Of a stretch of 45,579 nucleotides of DNA, positions 16,801 to 25,356 are shown one piece after another. The notes beneath the pieces are model-generated. The model saw only the letters and a list, made by a program, of their open reading frames with translations, did no database searches and was not told the origin of the DNA. Both the position numbers and the translations under genes were made by a program. Every line of letters starts with the position of its first letter. Position 1 is the stretch's first letter. The stretch is from the NCBI GenBank assembly GCA_050945895.1, contig JBMNTU010000004.1, positions 1-45,579 of the forward strand. The letters run 5' to 3'. The DNA is from JBMNTU01 sp050945895 (GTDB taxonomy: Bacteria > Bacillota > Clostridia > Christensenellales > Christensenellaceae).

Positions 16801-17048
16801 GGATGTTTATAACGCGAGAGGTGTACATTTATCATTATTTTGCGACGGTGCCGTTTTTGATTTTGCTCATCGTGTATTGGCTGAAGTACCTGGAAGCGGA
16901 TTTCCGGTATGGTAAACAGTTTGGGTACGGCTTTGTTGCCGCTTGCGTACTGATGTTTGTATTTTTCTATCCGGTTATAACGGGCGTCCCGGCAGACGCC
17001 GGATATGTGACCGGGCTGCGCTGGCTGGAAAGCTGGCCGTTTTACTAA
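13893..17048 (+). CDS. Double GT-C glycosyltransferase with a PMT (GT39)-like C-terminal half
   Basis: An unusually large 1051-residue polytopic membrane protein made of two glycosyltransferase-like halves. The N-terminal half (about 1-440) has about ten hydrophobic segments and an acidic first loop, GFGIDVDCFKFWANHS (D69, D71), then YPPLYIYIL, resembling bacterial ALG6/PIG-M-like GT-C proteins. After a membrane segment near 475-490 comes an extracytoplasmic region (about 495-600) that looks like a discoidin (F5/8 type C) sandwich. The C-terminal half (about 635-1051) carries FDELYHARTAYE, HPPLGK and a multi-span region like protein O-mannosyltransferases and dolichol/polyprenol-phosphate-dependent transferases. 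Both halves would use lipid-linked sugars outside the membrane; acceptor and sugar are unknown. It lies between yraN and yifB, outside any surface-polysaccharide cluster. Confidence 0.8.
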   Translation: MEDQNTFIIQFTIFGIVFLCAMLIYFFNGRAPGKLQTTRRYELLLVAFMAGAFLFRLALGYSQPGFGIDVDCFKFWANHSYQEGYANFYTSDYFTDYPPLYIYILSFVGLLRDAAGVDMLSDSYLLMIKMPAIIGDILLGCFVYFVARKKLEPKPALFLSALILFNPALIMNSAVWGQMDVLLTLLIAVTVFLLYKKKLFLGAVAFALALLLKPQAVFVAPVLLFVFVRNIIKSKNKTRAVWTMLASVGSVAAIFFLVPLPFQGAQGPLWLAEKYMQTVGQYPQASVNAFNLYGMLGMNYLSDQTAFLGLTVQTWGFIFIAAVCAYVLWLFIKKPKKEFLFALAAFIIMGVFYLGHSMHERYLFPVPVLLVFAYIFMRDKRLIVCAVLMSAMVFINQGMVLYYYLEWLPDAAVVALSAIGMAAFVYTAYVITSLALFPAKELSPKLPKEGASLTAAQQRLEHFGGQKKTLTRRDGLVMLVISAVYAVVAFTNLGAMQIPERETTLASEAVTVQFAEPQEISAFRYYAGYGEGTFRVLTSDNGEDFSVAQIMDKDGEALEVVTHELGDLYKWHEYTLNTTAEYFRFVPVSGSLPILEMAMKDGAGAFVLPKEAMTAQGEPANWFDEQELVPAQRTYMTDFYFDELYHARTAYENIHLIRPYEWTHPPLGKIIIASGIQMFGMTPFGWRFMGTLTGVLMLPVIYILAKMLFKKTKFAAFATVLMAADFMHFAQTRIATIDSYSVLFIMLMYLFMYRYTQTNFNRQPVGKTLVPLFLCGLFFGLGAATKWLCIYAGFGLLAIYIVMMYKRYQEYRYAKASGEYPEVVQSYRKNLMTTLLFSVLFFIVIPVCIYLLSYIPYTMVTQGEPYDFNAIIQNQKNILDYHANLNPDHVHPFSSPWYSWVADVRPVLFFSHQNAQAGTIATLSTMGNPLIWWTGIVAAIWLILYAASGKHRSKGAAFLAIGALSQLVPWMFITREVYIYHYFATVPFLILLIVYWLKYLEADFRYGKQFGYGFVAACVLMFVFFYPVITGVPADAGYVTGLRWLESWPFY

Positions 17049-17063
17049 GAATCGGGGTATGTT

Positions 17064-18608
17064 ATGCTTGCAAAGGTTTTGAGCTTTGGCCTCCATGGAA
17101 TAGACGGGTATCCGGTATTGGTGGAGGCGGATGTGTACAACGGGCTGCCCGGCTACGAGCTGGTGGGGCTGCCCGACGCTGCGGTTAAAGAGTCTAAAGA
17201 ACGCATCCGTTCGGCCATTAAAAATTCGGGGTACGAATATCCTGCAAAGCGGATTACCATCAATTTGGCGCCGGCAGACCAGAAAAAGGAAGGGCCGCTT
17301 TACGACCTTGCTATGGCAGCGGGCATACTCGCTGCAAGCGAACAGGTATTGCCCGAGCTTTTGCGGTATATGGTTATTTTTGGGGAGCTTTCGCTCAACG
17401 GGGATGTGCGCGCCGTGTCCGGCATTTTGCCCATGGTTATAGAAGCGCGAAAGCGCGGATTTAACCTGGTTGTGGTGCCGCACGAAAACGCAAAGGAAGC
17501 CAGCTATATAAGCGATGTGAAGGTGCTTCCGGTACGACACCTGAAAGAGCTTGCAGAAATACTCAACAAGGAGAGAAAACCGGCGTTTTACGAGGCGGCG
17601 GAGTGGAGGAAAAAGGAAGGCGGGAATGCCGCTCTGGTAGACCTCAAAGACATCAAAGGCCAGCAAAAGGCCAAACGCGCAATGGAAATTGCGGCGGCGG
17701 GCGGCCACAATATTTTGATGATCGGCAGTGCGGGAACGGGAAAAAGCATGCTGGCAAAGGCGCTCCCCGGTATTTTGCCCGACCTTACCTTCGAAGAAAT
17801 GCTCGAGGTTACAAAAATCCATTCGGTGGCGGGGGAGCTTAAGAAAAACCACGGCGAGCTGATTTCGACGCGGCCGTTCCGCAACCCGCACCACACGGCT
17901 TCTTACGCGGCCATTACGGGCGGCGGCCAGAAAACCATGCCCGGCGAGATTAGCCTGGCGCACCGCGGCGTGCTGTATTTTGACGAACTGCCCGAGTTCA
18001 AGCGCGATGTTTTGGAGGCGCTCCGCCAGCCGCTGGAAGACCGGACGATTTCTATTTCGCGTGTAAACTCCAAAGTTTCCTATCCAGCGGATATTATGTT
18101 CGTAGCGTCGATGAACCCGTGCCCCTGCGGCAATTACGGCTCGCCCGACCTGGCCTGCCGGTGTACGCCGCCGCAGATTTCGCGCTACCTCAACCGAATC
18201 AGCGGCCCGCTGTTGTCGCGCATAGACATACAGGTGGAAATGAGCAACATAAAATATGACGACATGGTAAGCGTGGAAGAGCAGGAGACGTCTGCAGATG
18301 TAAAAAAACGGGTGGACGCGGCCCGGGCAAGGCAGGTCGTCCGCTACAAGGAGCTGGGGCTGTATTGCAACGCGCAGCTGACCTCTGCGGACATAAAAAA
18401 ATACTGCAATACGGATGAAGCGGCAGAAAGAACGCTTAAAGAAGCGTTTAATGCGATGAAGCTGAGTGCGCGGGCGTATACGCGCGTGCTGTTGACTGCG
18501 CGGACAATTGCAGACCTGGACGAAGAGGAAAAGGTGCTGGAACCGCACGTTTTGGAAGCGGTTCAATACCGCACGCTGGACAGGAAATATTGGGGGCAGG
18601 GGCTTTGA
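17064..18608 (+). CDS. YifB/ComM family Mg-chelatase-like AAA+ ATPase
   Basis: A 514-residue protein of the YifB (ComM) family. The N-terminal S5/Lon-like domain (about 1-170) begins MLAKVLSFGLHGIDGYPVLV. The AAA+ module follows, with Walker A GSAGTGKSMLAKAL near residue 221 and the Mg-chelatase-like segment RPFRNPHHTASYAAITGGG. A cysteine cluster, MNPCPCGNYGSPDLACRC (about 351-368), may bind zinc. In Gram-negative bacteria ComM is a hexameric helicase that extends recombination during natural transformation; here the adjacent dprA, which also acts on incoming single-stranded DNA, points to a similar role (inference). The dprA start overlaps the stop by 4 bases. Confidence 0.92.
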   Translation: MLAKVLSFGLHGIDGYPVLVEADVYNGLPGYELVGLPDAAVKESKERIRSAIKNSGYEYPAKRITINLAPADQKKEGPLYDLAMAAGILAASEQVLPELLRYMVIFGELSLNGDVRAVSGILPMVIEARKRGFNLVVVPHENAKEASYISDVKVLPVRHLKELAEILNKERKPAFYEAAEWRKKEGGNAALVDLKDIKGQQKAKRAMEIAAAGGHNILMIGSAGTGKSMLAKALPGILPDLTFEEMLEVTKIHSVAGELKKNHGELISTRPFRNPHHTASYAAITGGGQKTMPGEISLAHRGVLYFDELPEFKRDVLEALRQPLEDRTISISRVNSKVSYPADIMFVASMNPCPCGNYGSPDLACRCTPPQISRYLNRISGPLLSRIDIQVEMSNIKYDDMVSVEEQETSADVKKRVDAARARQVVRYKELGLYCNAQLTSADIKKYCNTDEAAERTLKEAFNAMKLSARAYTRVLLTARTIADLDEEEKVLEPHVLEAVQYRTLDRKYWGQGL

Positions 18609-19708
18609 ATCGATTAAGCAACGAAGAAAAATACTGGTTGTGGCTGACGACGGTTCCGGGCATTGGCCCAAATAAATTTTATGCTATTTTGAGCCACTAT
18701 GTAGATATCAAAACCGCCTTCGAAAACGTGGACACATTGGCAAAGGAAATTCGGGGAATTGGGCCCAAGCTTGCGCAGGAAGCAGCAAAATGCGCCTGCG
18801 AACCCTACATTGACGAGGTGGCGCAAAAGATTGAAAAAAGCGGCGTTTCGGTGCTGACGAGGCTGAGCCAGGACTACCCAAAGGCATTGGCGGAAATTGA
18901 CAATCCGCCGCCGGTGTTGTATTTTAGAGGAAGCATTCCCGACCTAGACGAGACGTCCTGCGGTATTGTGGGCACGCGAAAGCCTACGCGTGCAGGTGCG
19001 GCGCTGATTCGAAAAATGGCAGGAGAACTGGCCGGGGCGGGCGTTCCGGTGGTGTCGGGCATGGCCCGGGGGATCGATACGGCGGCGCATATGGGCGCGC
19101 TGGATGGAGGCGGAAAAACGGTTGCCGTGCTGGGCTGCGGTGCAGACGTCATCTATCCGCCGGAAAACGGCAAGCTGTACGATGCGATTATTCAAAACGG
19201 CGCGGTCATTTCGGAATACTTTCCGGGAACAGGGCCGGCGGCGGGGCAATTTCCGCAGCGAAACCGCATTATATCCGGCCTGTCCAGAGTGCTGATTGCG
19301 GGAGAAGGCGACGACAAGAGCGGCGCGCGCATTACGGTGGATTATTCCCTTACATATGGCAGGGACGTGTATACGGTTATCTGTGACCTGCGTTCGAGCG
19401 TTGCAAGGCTGCCGCTTTACCTGATCGAGAATGGCGCGCCCGTGCTGGAAGATGCGTATGCGCTGATGGAAGACCAGGGGTGGACTTTTTCGAAAGCGCC
19501 CGAAAAGAAGCATCCGGCAGAGCATAAGGGGCTTGATTTTTTGGAAGCGGAGATATACAATCTGCTGGAAAAGGAAAAACTGTCTCCCGAAGAGATGGCG
19601 CGAATGCTAAAGCGGCCCATCCGCGAAGTGGTAACCGCGCTTACCAAGCTGGAAATGAAGGGGCTTGTGCAAAATGGCCCCGGCGACGTCTATTGTGTTC
19701 ATAGTTAA
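18605..19708 (+). CDS. dprA: DNA processing protein DprA
   Basis: A 367-residue DprA, which loads RecA on single-stranded DNA during transformation. An N-terminal helix-hairpin-helix-like region (TTVPGIGPNKFYAIL) precedes the Rossmann-fold core: GIVGTRKPTRAGAALIRKMA, VVSGMARGIDTAAHMGAL, VAVLGCGADVIYPPENGKLY and FPQRNRIISGLSR. A winged-helix domain (about 300-367) ends the protein. The start is probably TTG 18605, which overlaps the yifB stop and has a GGGGCAGGGG-like site just upstream; TTG 18590 in the same frame is possible. The usual GS-L-T motif after the core reads SGARITVDYSLTYGRDVY, slightly divergent. Other competence genes are not in the window. Confidence 0.94.
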   Translation: MNRLSNEEKYWLWLTTVPGIGPNKFYAILSHYVDIKTAFENVDTLAKEIRGIGPKLAQEAAKCACEPYIDEVAQKIEKSGVSVLTRLSQDYPKALAEIDNPPPVLYFRGSIPDLDETSCGIVGTRKPTRAGAALIRKMAGELAGAGVPVVSGMARGIDTAAHMGALDGGGKTVAVLGCGADVIYPPENGKLYDAIIQNGAVISEYFPGTGPAAGQFPQRNRIISGLSRVLIAGEGDDKSGARITVDYSLTYGRDVYTVICDLRSSVARLPLYLIENGAPVLEDAYALMEDQGWTFSKAPEKKHPAEHKGLDFLEAEIYNLLEKEKLSPEEMARMLKRPIREVVTALTKLEMKGLVQNGPGDVYCVHS

Positions 19709-19736
19709 TTTACAGAAAAAACGGCACTGGCTGTTA

Positions 19737-19742
19737 TATAAT
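19737..19742 (+). promoter_or_regulatory. Candidate -10 box upstream of topA
   Basis: TATAAT lies in the 62-base gap between dprA and topA. The best -35-like sequence, TTTACA at 19709-19714, is 22 bases away, too far for a normal promoter, so the call rests on the -10 box and its AT-rich setting. The GGAGG for topA is 19 bases further on. Confidence 0.3.
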
Positions 19743-19770
19743 TATATGTAGGAAACGAGTGGAGGAATTT

Positions 19771-22080
19771 ATGGCAAACGAGGCTGCCGCAAAGAAAGCG
19801 ACAAAAAGCACCGCAAAGGGCAAAACAGCGGCGAAAAAAACAGCGGCGAAAAAGAACCTGGTGATTGTGGAATCGCCGGCAAAAGCAAAAACGATAGAGA
19901 AATTTTTGGGGAAATCGTATGTGGTGCGCGCGTCTAACGGGCACCTTCGCGACCTTCCCAAAAGCAAGATCGGCGTAGATGTAGAGCATGATTTTGAACC
20001 CCAGTACATTGCCATCCGCGGCAAGGGGGATTTGATAAAAAAGCTGAAAGACGAAGCAAAAAAATCTAAAAAGGTATATCTGGCAACCGACCCCGACCGC
20101 GAAGGGGAAGCGATTTCGTGGCACATTGCGAATATGCTGAACCTGGATCCGGAAGACAGCTGCCGGATCGAGTTCAACGAAATTACAAAAAGCGCGGTGG
20201 AATCGGCAATCAAACAGCCGCGGCAGATTAATATGGATTTGGTGGACGCGCAGCAGGCGCGGCGCGTTTTGGACAGGCTGGTGGGCTACAAGCTAAGCCC
20301 GCTGCTGTGGAAAAAGGTCAAAAAAGGCCTTTCCGCCGGAAGGGTGCAAAGCGTAGCGGTAAAGATTATTGTGGACCGCGAAAAAGAAATACGGGATTTT
20401 GTTCCCGAGGAATACTGGACCATTTCGGCATTCCTCAAAAAAGACGGCAAGGAATTTGAAGCAAAATACTTTGGCGAGAATGGAAAAAAGGTCAAGCTTG
20501 CGGACGAAGCGTCGGCAAACAAGGTGCTGGACGCCATTCGCGGCGCCGATTTTATTGTTCAGTCGGTAAAGCAGGGAACGCGCAAGAAAAATGCGCTGCC
20601 CCCGTTTATTACAAGCTCGCTTCAGCAGGCGGCATCCGCAAAGCTGGGTTTTACGGCCAAAAAGACGATGATGGTCGCGCAGATGCTGTACGAGGGCGTT
20701 CCGCTAAAAGGCGGGGCCACGACGGGGCTCATCTCTTACATGAGGACGGACTCTACCCGCATTGCCGAGGTTGCGCTGGATGCGGCGCGCACATATATTT
20801 CCGCGCAATATGGCAAGGAATACCTGCCTGAAAAAGCAAACCAGTATAAAGGCAAAAAAGGTGCGCAAGACGCGCACGAAGCCATTCGCCCCACAGATAT
20901 CGAGCATACGCCGGACAGCGTCCGCGCTTTTTTGAACGATGATCAATATAAATTGTACAAGCTCATTTATACGCGCTTTCTGGCCAGCCAAATGAATCCG
21001 GCGGTGTTTGAAACGCTGAGCTACGACATCGACGCGAATGGGCAAACGTTCCGCGCAAGCGGTTCGCGGATATTGTTTGACGGGCATTTGGCGGCTTATG
21101 ATTCCTCGACGGATGAAGACAAACAGATGCTGCTGCCCAAGGCGGAGCAAAACGACAAGCTGGCGCTTGTAAAAATCGACCCGAAGCAGAATTTCACCCA
21201 GCCGCCGCAGCGCTACACCGAGGCGGGGCTTGTAAAATTTATGGAAGAGCGCGGCATTGGCCGCCCCAGTACCTATGCTCCAATCATTTCGACGATTCAG
21301 GACCGCGGGTATGTAAAAAAGAAAGCAAAATCCTTTTATCCGACAGAGCTGGGCGAAATAGTTACCGAGCTGATGGCGAATCATTTTTCGGATATTGTGG
21401 ACGTTTCGTTTACGGCCGATATGGAAGAAGAACTGGATGACGTGGAAAACGACGGCACATCGTGGAAGAAGGTCATCCGCGATTTTTATATGCCGTTTGA
21501 AAAAGACCTGGAAGCCGCAGACAAAAACATTGAAGACCGCAAGGTGGAAACGCGCGTTTCGGACGTTGTGTGCGAGAAGTGCGGCGCGCAGATGGTTTAC
21601 AAAGAAGGCCGGTTTGGCGAGTTTTTAGCCTGCCCCAACTACCCGAAGTGCAAAAACACCAAACGGATCGAAAAGGAAAAGGCGGAGGGCGAAGACGGGC
21701 AGGTGCAGCAGCCGTCGGATGTAATCTGCGAAAAATGCGGCGCGCAAATGATTGTAAAGGTTGGGAAGTTTGGCGAATTTTTGGCCTGCCCCAATTACCC
21801 GGAGTGCAAAAACACCAAGCAGATCGCGCCGGACACGGGAATAGACTGCCCCAAGTGCGGAGGAAAGGTCGTTATCAAGCGCTCTAAAAACAGGCGCGTG
21901 TTTTATGGATGCGAAAACTACCCCAAGTGTGACTTTGTGTCGTGGAACAAGCCGCTCAACGAAAAATGCACGGAATGCGGCGAGTATATGGTTGAAATGA
22001 AAGCGCGGGACGGGCAGGAGCCAAAGCATAAATGCTCTAACCCGGAATGCGCCACGAATAAGAGCAAAAAAAGTAAATGA
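19771..22080 (+). CDS. topA: DNA topoisomerase I
   Basis: A 769-residue type IA topoisomerase that relaxes negative supercoils. After an alanine/lysine-rich N-terminal tail (about residues 3-29) the Toprim domain starts at LVIVESPAKAKTIEKFLG; LATDPDREGEAISWHIA holds its DxDxE-type acidic residues. The catalytic tyrosine is about Y323 in SYMRTDSTR. Four C-terminal cysteine-rich zinc-binding modules follow (about 595-769); the first two are close copies of each other (CEKCGAQM... FGEFLACPNYP). ATG 19771 was chosen because GGAGG stands 5 bases before it. The stop overlaps trmFO (ATGA). This is standard Firmicute order. Confidence 0.97.
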   Translation: MANEAAAKKATKSTAKGKTAAKKTAAKKNLVIVESPAKAKTIEKFLGKSYVVRASNGHLRDLPKSKIGVDVEHDFEPQYIAIRGKGDLIKKLKDEAKKSKKVYLATDPDREGEAISWHIANMLNLDPEDSCRIEFNEITKSAVESAIKQPRQINMDLVDAQQARRVLDRLVGYKLSPLLWKKVKKGLSAGRVQSVAVKIIVDREKEIRDFVPEEYWTISAFLKKDGKEFEAKYFGENGKKVKLADEASANKVLDAIRGADFIVQSVKQGTRKKNALPPFITSSLQQAASAKLGFTAKKTMMVAQMLYEGVPLKGGATTGLISYMRTDSTRIAEVALDAARTYISAQYGKEYLPEKANQYKGKKGAQDAHEAIRPTDIEHTPDSVRAFLNDDQYKLYKLIYTRFLASQMNPAVFETLSYDIDANGQTFRASGSRILFDGHLAAYDSSTDEDKQMLLPKAEQNDKLALVKIDPKQNFTQPPQRYTEAGLVKFMEERGIGRPSTYAPIISTIQDRGYVKKKAKSFYPTELGEIVTELMANHFSDIVDVSFTADMEEELDDVENDGTSWKKVIRDFYMPFEKDLEAADKNIEDRKVETRVSDVVCEKCGAQMVYKEGRFGEFLACPNYPKCKNTKRIEKEKAEGEDGQVQQPSDVICEKCGAQMIVKVGKFGEFLACPNYPECKNTKQIAPDTGIDCPKCGGKVVIKRSKNRRVFYGCENYPKCDFVSWNKPLNEKCTECGEYMVEMKARDGQEPKHKCSNPECATNKSKKSK

Positions 22081-23396
22081 GTACAGCAATACACGTTATT
22101 GGAGCAGGGCTGGCGGGGTGCGAAGCCGCGTGGCAGCTTGCGCAGCGTGGAATCAGGGTTTTGCTGCACGAAATGAAGCCCCAAAAGAAGACGCCCGCAC
22201 ACAAAAGCGATTCTTTTGCAGAGCTTGTGTGCAGCAATTCGCTCCGCGCAGACCGGATATGGAGCGCGGCGGGGCTTTTGAAGGAAGAAATGCGACAGCT
22301 TGGCAGCCTGGTCATCTGGTCGGCGGATAAAACGCGTGTGCCCGCGGGCGGCGCGCTGGCTGTCAACCGGGATGATTTTTCCGCTTATATTACAGAGGCG
22401 GTTCAAACGCATCCGGAAATCGAAATTGTGCACGGCGAGGCGGGCTCGCTGGATGCGCTGTGCGGCCAAACGGTCATCGTTGCAAGCGGTCCTTTAACTT
22501 CTGAAAAGCTGGCGGGAGAAATCGCGAAGCTGACAGGCGAAGAATACCTGCACTTCTACGATGCGGCGGCGCCCATTGTAACGGCCGAAAGCGTGGATAT
22601 GGAATGTGCGTTTATGGGCGCGCGCTATGGCCGGGGCGGGGACGACTATATCAACTGCCCGATGACAAAAGAAGAATACGATGCGTTCTACGGGGCGCTG
22701 ATAAACGCGGAATGCGCCGAAATCCGCGGTTTCGAGCAGGGGATGGTCTTTGAGGGCTGTATGCCTGTGGAAAGCATGGCGCAGCGCGGCGAAAAGACCT
22801 TGCTGTTTGGGCCGCTTAAGCCAAAGGGGCTGACCGACCCAAAGACGGGGCGCATGCCGTATGCGGTGGTGCAGCTTCGGAAGGAAAACAGGGAAGGAAG
22901 CCTGCTTAACCTGGTGGGGTTCCAGACGCATTTAAAATTCCCCGAGCAAAAGCGGGTGTTCTCGATGATCCCTGCGCTTAGGGATGCGGAATTTGTGCGG
23001 TACGGCGTGATGCATAAAAATACATTTTTGAATGCGCCAAAGCTGCTGGACATGTATTACCGCCTGCGCGGCAGGGAAAGCATACGCTTTGCCGGGCAGA
23101 TCACCGGCGTGGAAGGCTATGTGGAAAGTGCGGCCTCCGGGCTGGTGTGCGGACTGTGCGCGGCGAACGAGGCGAGGGGAAAGCCGCTCCCCGTTTTTAC
23201 AAGCCGCACGGCGCTGGGCGCGCTCTCGCTGCATGTTTCGGGGGCGGAAACAAAGGACTACCAGCCCATGAACATCAATTTTGGAATCATTGAAGAGGCC
23301 GGGCAGCGGATTCGGGGCAAGGAAGCAAAAAATACGTTTATTGCAGAGCGTGCGCTCGACGAGGTAAAGCGGCTGAAGCAGGAATATTTTGAATAA
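22077..23396 (+). CDS. trmFO: Folate/FAD-dependent tRNA (uracil-54-C5)-methyltransferase TrmFO
   Basis: A 439-residue TrmFO, which uses methylenetetrahydrofolate and reduced FAD to make ribothymidine at tRNA position 54. The FAD-binding motif VIGAGLAGCEAAWQLAQRG begins at about residue 7; ELVCSNSLRAD (about 50) and the C-terminal QPMNINFGIIEE are family signatures. Its gene starts inside the topA stop. In Bacillus the next genes are codV (xerC), hslV, hslU and codY; here hslV follows directly. Confidence 0.97.
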   Translation: MSTAIHVIGAGLAGCEAAWQLAQRGIRVLLHEMKPQKKTPAHKSDSFAELVCSNSLRADRIWSAAGLLKEEMRQLGSLVIWSADKTRVPAGGALAVNRDDFSAYITEAVQTHPEIEIVHGEAGSLDALCGQTVIVASGPLTSEKLAGEIAKLTGEEYLHFYDAAAPIVTAESVDMECAFMGARYGRGGDDYINCPMTKEEYDAFYGALINAECAEIRGFEQGMVFEGCMPVESMAQRGEKTLLFGPLKPKGLTDPKTGRMPYAVVQLRKENREGSLLNLVGFQTHLKFPEQKRVFSMIPALRDAEFVRYGVMHKNTFLNAPKLLDMYYRLRGRESIRFAGQITGVEGYVESAASGLVCGLCAANEARGKPLPVFTSRTALGALSLHVSGAETKDYQPMNINFGIIEEAGQRIRGKEAKNTFIAERALDEVKRLKQEYFE

Positions 23397-23425
23397 TACA
23401 AAACATTTTGGAGGATATAAATAAA

Positions 23426-23962
23426 ATGGTAGAATTACGCGGTACAACGATACTGGCGGTAAAAAAAGATGGAAAATGCGCAGTTGCCGGTGACGGACAG
23501 GTTACGATGGGCGAAAGCGTTATCATGAAAACAAGTGCAAAAAAGGTGCGCAGGGTGTACGACGATAAAGTGGTCGTGGGGTTTGCAGGCTCGGTGGCGG
23601 ATGCGTTCGCACTGTCTGAGCGGCTGGAGGAAAAGCTGGAGGAATACGGCGGCAGCTTGCAGCGCGCGGCGGTAGAGCTGGTGCAGGAATGGCGCATGGA
23701 TAAAATCATGCGTAAGCTGGAGGCCATGCTCATTGCGGCAGATGCGGAAAACCTGTTCATCATTTCGGGAACGGGAGAGGTGATTGAGCCGGACGACGGG
23801 GTATGCGCCATTGGCTCGGGCGGGAACTACGCGCTGGCGGCGGCCCGTGCGCTGGTAAAGAACACGGACCTTTCTGCGCCGGAAATCGCGCGAAAGGGGC
23901 TGGAAATTGCCAGCGAGCTTTGCGTATACACAAACGACAACATTATTATAGAAGAAGTGTAG
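23426..23962 (+). CDS. hslV: ATP-dependent protease peptidase subunit HslV (ClpQ)
   Basis: A 178-residue proteasome-like peptidase that forms a dodecamer capped by HslU. The protein starts MVELRGTTILAVKKDGKCAV; T7 or T8 in the GTT motif would be the catalytic N-terminal threonine after removal of a six-residue leader, which suggests threonine rather than the serine of Bacillus ClpQ. AGDGQVTMGE, VGFAGSVADAFAL and the C-terminal metal-binding region with AIGSGGNYALAAARAL are typical. GGAGG at 23410-23414 serves ATG 23426. hslU begins 8 bases after the stop. Confidence 0.96.
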   Translation: MVELRGTTILAVKKDGKCAVAGDGQVTMGESVIMKTSAKKVRRVYDDKVVVGFAGSVADAFALSERLEEKLEEYGGSLQRAAVELVQEWRMDKIMRKLEAMLIAADAENLFIISGTGEVIEPDDGVCAIGSGGNYALAAARALVKNTDLSAPEIARKGLEIASELCVYTNDNIIIEEV

Positions 23963-23970
23963 GTGATACG

Positions 23971-25356
23971 ATGTCATATTTAACACCAAAGGAAATCGTT
24001 TCGGAACTGGATAAATATATCATCGGCCAGGACAAGGCAAAAAGGACGGTTGCAATCGCGCTTAGAAACCGCTACCGCCGCAGCAAACTGGACGAAGAGA
24101 TGCGCGAAGAAATCACGCCGAAAAACATTATTATGATCGGGCCGACGGGCGTTGGAAAAACGGAGATTGCACGGCGGCTTGCCAAGCTGATGGATGCACC
24201 GTTTGTAAAGGTAGAGGCAACGAAGTTTACCGAAGTCGGGTATGTGGGGCGCGATGTGGAATCGATGGTGCGCGACCTTGTGGAAGCGGCCATCCGCATG
24301 GTCAAGCAAAATCGCTATGAAACGGTGAAAGCACAGGCCAAGGTAAACGCGGAAGACCGGCTGGTGGATATTTTGGTGCCCAACAAACAGGCGCGCCAGT
24401 CTAACCAAAACCCGTTTGAGGCTTTTTTCGGAACGCAGCAAATTGAGGGAAACGCGCCCAAAGAATCGGACGAGGACAAGCAAAAGAGGCTGAGCAGACG
24501 CGAGCAAACGAGGGAAAACCTTCGCAACGGCAAGCTGGAAAGCCTGATGATCGAAATCGAAGTAGAGGTCAACAGCGGGGGCTATATGGAAATCCCCGGG
24601 ATGGGCGGCGAAAGCATGGGCGACCTTTTGTCCGGAATTTTGCCCACCAAAACAAAAAAACGCAAGGTAACGATTACGGAAGCCCGTAAAATCCTCGAGC
24701 AGGAGGAGGCGGACAAGCTGATCGACATGGACGAGGTGACGCAGACGGCAATAGAGAGCGCGGAGCAAAACGGAATCATTTTTTTGGACGAGATAGACAA
24801 GATTGCAGGCAAAAGCGCCGGACAGGGCCCGGACGTGTCGCGAGAGGGCGTGCAGCGCGATATTCTTCCCATTGTGGAGGGGAGTACGGTTGTAACAAAG
24901 TATGGCCCGGTCAAAACAGATTTTATGCTGTTCATTGCGGCGGGTGCGTTCCATGTGGCAAAAGTTTCGGACCTTATTCCCGAGCTGCAGGGGCGGTTTC
25001 CCATTAAGGTGGAGCTGGAAAACCTGACCAAAAAGGAATTCGAGATGATTTTGACGCAGCCCAAAAACGCCGTTACCAAGCAATACGAGGCGCTGATGAG
25101 TGCAGACGGGGTAACGCTTTCGTTTACGCCGGAGGCGCTTAGCAAGGTGGCGGAATTTGCGCAGATCGTCAACGAAAGTACAGAGAACATTGGTGCGCGG
25201 CGGCTGCACACGATTATGGAAAACCTGCTGGAGGACGTGTTCTATGAAGCGGACGGAAGCGGGGAACAAAAAGAGATTACGATTGATGAAGCATATGTGG
25301 TGGATCACCTGAAAAATGAAGACAAATACAGGAACCTGCATAAGTTCATACTGTGA
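23971..25356 (+). CDS. hslU: ATP-dependent protease ATPase subunit HslU (ClpY)
   Basis: A 461-residue AAA+ unfoldase that feeds substrates to HslV. The N-terminus LTPKEIVSELDKYIIGQDKA is characteristic. Walker A is GPTGVGKTEIARRLA near residue 57, the pore motif GYVGRDVES lies near 90, the charged I-domain covers about 110-235, Walker B is IIFLDEIDKIAGKS near 269, and the arginine-containing GRFPIKVEL region follows. The C-terminal KFIL tail is the part that inserts into HslV pockets to activate it. ATG 23971 fits this N-terminus and follows AGGTGA. No codY follows, unlike Bacillus. Confidence 0.97.
   Translation: MSYLTPKEIVSELDKYIIGQDKAKRTVAIALRNRYRRSKLDEEMREEITPKNIIMIGPTGVGKTEIARRLAKLMDAPFVKVEATKFTEVGYVGRDVESMVRDLVEAAIRMVKQNRYETVKAQAKVNAEDRLVDILVPNKQARQSNQNPFEAFFGTQQIEGNAPKESDEDKQKRLSRREQTRENLRNGKLESLMIEIEVEVNSGGYMEIPGMGGESMGDLLSGILPTKTKKRKVTITEARKILEQEEADKLIDMDEVTQTAIESAEQNGIIFLDEIDKIAGKSAGQGPDVSREGVQRDILPIVEGSTVVTKYGPVKTDFMLFIAAGAFHVAKVSDLIPELQGRFPIKVELENLTKKEFEMILTQPKNAVTKQYEALMSADGVTLSFTPEALSKVAEFAQIVNESTENIGARRLHTIMENLLEDVFYEADGSGEQKEITIDEAYVVDHLKNEDKYRNLHKFIL

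Noticed and set aside
14526..18671. A 1381-codon stop-free frame on the minus strand, antisense to the glycosyltransferase, yifB and the start of dprA.
   Set aside because: It is in register with the sense codons of the first two genes, so antisense stops could arise only from TTA, CTA or TCA codons, which these genes avoid. The product has no domain-like pattern and the sense genes are clear. It reflects codon bias.
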